A stretch of 64,000 nucleotides of DNA, taken from NCBI GenBank assembly GCA_963854835.1, contig OY978530.1:12672609-12736608 (forward strand), read 5' to 3'. Below are positions 61,710 to 64,000 of this stretch, one piece after another. The notes under the pieces were generated by a model that saw only the letters and a program-made list of their open reading frames with translations, was not told where the DNA came from and searched no databases. The stretch is from Megamerina dolium (taxonomy: Eukaryota; Arthropoda; Insecta; Diptera; Megamerinidae). The position numbers and the translations under genes are program-made. Within the stretch, counting starts at the first letter, position 1. Each line of letters begins with the position of its first letter.

Positions 61710-62410
61710 TTAAACCTTCACCTTTACGTAGATATGATATCGAATCGCATTATCACTGAATAGTTTTTTGATTATTTGCTTATATTTATACATTCTAGTT
61801 CCATTGAATTGTTGATGTGATTCAACATTTCGTTTGTGAGCATTCGTTGTGGTCATAATATCTTTATAAATATCTAATTCAGCCTCAGTATATGTATATT
61901 GTTGGATGTTTAGCGAATAATTAGTCAAACAACCGTTGTTAGTGGCCAAGTCTTATCACCAATTTTTATTTAATCATTTTTTAACTCCAAGGTTGATTCA
62001 GCAAATTTCCAGTTTCCTCTTGAGTCCTTATGAGGACCATACAACTTATACAACTTCTTATCTTGAATTAAAATTGATAACTCTGATTGCAATGTTGATT
62101 GATCGCTATGTACAGTATCATATTGATCGCTACTCGTTTCATTGTTATCATCAGCATCACCATCCACACCATCAAAAGTATAGCTTGTAGAAGTTGTTGG
62201 TTTATCTTTTTTTATTGGTGTGCTAGACTCTATTTTTTCAAATTTCTGAGCAACTTTATCTTTAATAGAGTTGTCTATTTTATTTTCATCCTTCTTCTCT
62301 ACTTCACTTTTTTTGGCACTCGAAACTAGTTGTTTTAATGGTTTTGTTATAGGTGAAAAAGTTTTCTCCAGATTATCCAGTGCATTTTATTCTCCTAATT
62401 TTAACGAAGT
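61710..62410 (-). pseudogene. Polinton DUF8207-like protein, broken
   Basis: On -: a Lys/Asp/Ser-rich segment (KKDENKIDNSIKDKVAQKFE), then KKLYKLYGPHKDSRGNWKF, a stop at about 61971, IKIGDKTWP, a frame change near 61945, then CLTNYSLNIQQYTYTEAELD, IYKDIMTTTNAHKRNV and GTRMYKYKQIIKKLFSDN. The sequence YxE-L-xYK-I-xxTNAH followed by KYKxIIKxLF is a conserved domain of a Polinton-associated protein of unknown function. Not translatable as it stands. Confidence 0.65.
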
Positions 62411-62477
62411 GAATTTTCGTTTTAGCTCATTTCTGCTCCGTATAATATTTCTATTGACTTGTGCATTCATACTTTAT

Positions 62478-62662
62478 GATTAGATTAGACCAGAACAAGT
62501 CTGGTAGTATTAGATCAGCTCAGGTGTAGTAGATCAGTTCTGGTAGTATCCGATCAGGTCTGGTAGTATCAGATCAGCTCAGGTATAATAGATCAGGTCT
62601 GATAGTATCAGATCAGGTCTGGTAGCATCTGATCACATCAAGCCTGGTAGTATCAGATCAGT
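62478..62662. repeat. GATCAGGT-type minisatellite
   Basis: About nine irregular repeats of AGTATCAGATCAGGTCTGGT. It sits directly beyond the Polinton sequence, as the related ones do in U1-U3. Confidence 0.9.
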
Positions 62663-62665
62663 GGG

Positions 62666-63032
62666 TGCCGTAGCTCAGTGGTTAGTGTGTTCGCCTTCTG
62701 ATCTGTAGGTCGTGGTTCAATACCCGGCTGATGCATAACAAATTTAATATCGAAAAGATTTTTCTTTCGAACGGTACCCACCTGTCGGCAAGCAATTGGC
62801 AATTCTTCCGACAGTAACAACTTGCCATGAAAAAGCTTCTAAAAAAGAACTCTGTGACAAAAACTCAGAAAAAGTGATCTCACAAGTGTTCTGCCGTTCG
62901 GAACCGGCTAAAATAAGTAGGTCCATTCTAATACTGCCCAAAAATTTAAGACGCACAACAGTAATGGAAGAGAAGCTCGGCCAATGAGCCCTTTGGGGCT
63001 TTAAGTGCCACATATTTATTTTTTTTTTTATT
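62666..63032 (+). mobile_element. tRNA-derived SINE, copy 2
   Basis: About 367 bp with tRNA-like head (A box TAGCTCAGTGGT, B box GGTTCAATACC), body and tail (CCCTTTGGGGCTTTAAGTGC, then CACATATTTATT and a T run). It is some 95% identical by eye to copy 1. It lies in the minisatellite; no clear target duplication. Confidence 0.9.
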
Positions 63033-63059
63033 GTGAAATCGTTGAACTTGTATACTTTA

Positions 63060-64000
63060 CTTATTTATGTGGCCATAACATCCGAATATCGATTTAGGCC
63101 GAATATAACATGCTTCGCCAGCCATCTCTGTTCTTCGCTAGCTGGCGCCAGTTAGAAATTCCAAGCGCCGTCAGGTTCTCCAGTACTTGGTCTCTCCACC
63201 GGAGGTTAGGTCTCCCTCTTCTGCGTCGTCCTCCAGAGGGTTCCGAATATAAAACCATCTTAGCTGGAGCGTGTTCTTCCATTCGCTCGACATGACCTAG
63301 CCAGCGCAGCCGCTGGATTTTGATGGGCTTTACTAAGTCAATATCGGCATACAGTTCATACAGCTCATGGTTGTGCCTTATTCGGTACTCGCCACCAACG
63401 CAAATAGGTCCAAAGATCTTGCGTAGGACTTTTCTCTCAAAAACTTCAAGCATTCGCTCATCCGAGGTGGAAATTGTCCAGGCTTCAGCGCCATATGTTA
63501 GGACAGGCATGATGAGAGACTTGTAGTGTGTAGTTTTCGTTCTTCGAGAAAGGGCTCGACTTCTTAATTGCTTACTCAGCCCAAAGTAACACCTGTTAGC
63601 AAGAGTTATCCTACGCATGATCTTCAGGCTGACGTCATTACAGTTGTTGATGCTGGTTCCAAGATAGGCGAATTCCCTTACTACCTCAAAAGCGTAGTTG
63701 TTAACAGTGACGTGCTGTCCAAGACGCCGGGACTCTTTGTTTGTTGACACTAGATACTTCGTCTTGCCTTCGTTCACCCTAAGCGCCATCCGACGCGACT
63801 CTCTTTCTAACTCTGAGAATGCTGCATTGGCTGCTCGCGTGTTCATGCCGATTATGTCAATACCGTCTGCATACGCTAACATCATGACACTTTTGTTAAA
63901 GATAGTGCCATTACGTCGTAGATCAGCAGCTCGTATTATTTTCTCCATAATAAGATTGAAGAAGTCGCACGATAACGAGTCACCTTGTCTGAATCCCCGT
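63060..64000 (-). pseudogene. LINE reverse transcriptase, copy 3, cut by window end
   Basis: Same family as copies 1 and 2. Open from 63948 to 63094 on -, with the upstream part outside the window. The catalytic motif reads AYADGIDIIG instead of AYADDIDIIG (changed codon at 63862-63864), so the second catalytic Asp is lost although the frame is open. The 3' tail on - is (AAATAAGT)-like. Confidence 0.88.

Overview
This is a eukaryotic, AT-rich, repeat-dominated window. I see no bacterial gene layout and no recognisable single-copy host gene. The residents (an errantivirus with env, a DD41D rosa-like mariner, an irritans-like mariner, Tc1, PIF/Harbinger with a MADF partner, LOA-like and RTE-like LINEs, a Polinton) suggest a higher dipteran; a tephritid fruit fly is my guess, from the element mix only.

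Layout. 1-17,145 is a nest of insertions in an old duplicated PIF/Harbinger-like segment. One copy is split into 443-851, 11,600-11,978 and 12,726-13,400; the less interrupted sister lies at 16,186-17,145 and shows the pre-insertion order. Into the split copy went a 10.2 kb errantivirus (1,055-11,212, itself carrying a Tc1 element in its 5' LTR), a tRNA-derived SINE (12,142-12,498) and a 528 bp Harbinger-type MITE (12,775-13,302, TAA target duplication). A second, better preserved Harbinger element (13,557-16,027) carries an open two-exon MADF-BESS gene on + and a broken two-exon transposase on -. Each gene's single intron holds the other gene's second exon.

17,146-27,647 holds a Myb/SANT-like remnant, a SINE fragment, a TA tract, a broken LINE (18,836-20,940, -) and a broken Ty3/Gypsy element (22,213-27,457, -) flanked by long direct repeats.

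27,648-59,809 is a tandem array of a composite unit of about 11.7 kb: U1 27,648-39,353, U2 39,354-50,993, and a truncated U3 50,994-59,809. Each unit strings together an AT-rich spacer, a dead LOA-like LINE (-), a Polinton trace, a GATCAGGT-rich minisatellite, an irritans-like mariner between TA tracts, an LTR-like block and a dead mdg1/412-like Gypsy body. U1 and U2 also carry a deleted rosa-like element; U3 keeps the empty site, has a LINE inserted, and has a mariner replaced by a SINE fragment.

59,810-64,000 holds a Polinton/Maverick remnant with four broken genes (-), a minisatellite, a second full SINE and a third LINE copy running off the window.

Functionally, only the errantivirus gag and env, and the spliced MADF-BESS gene, look intact. 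All transposases and reverse transcriptases seen here are broken by stops, frameshifts, deletions or a catalytic change.
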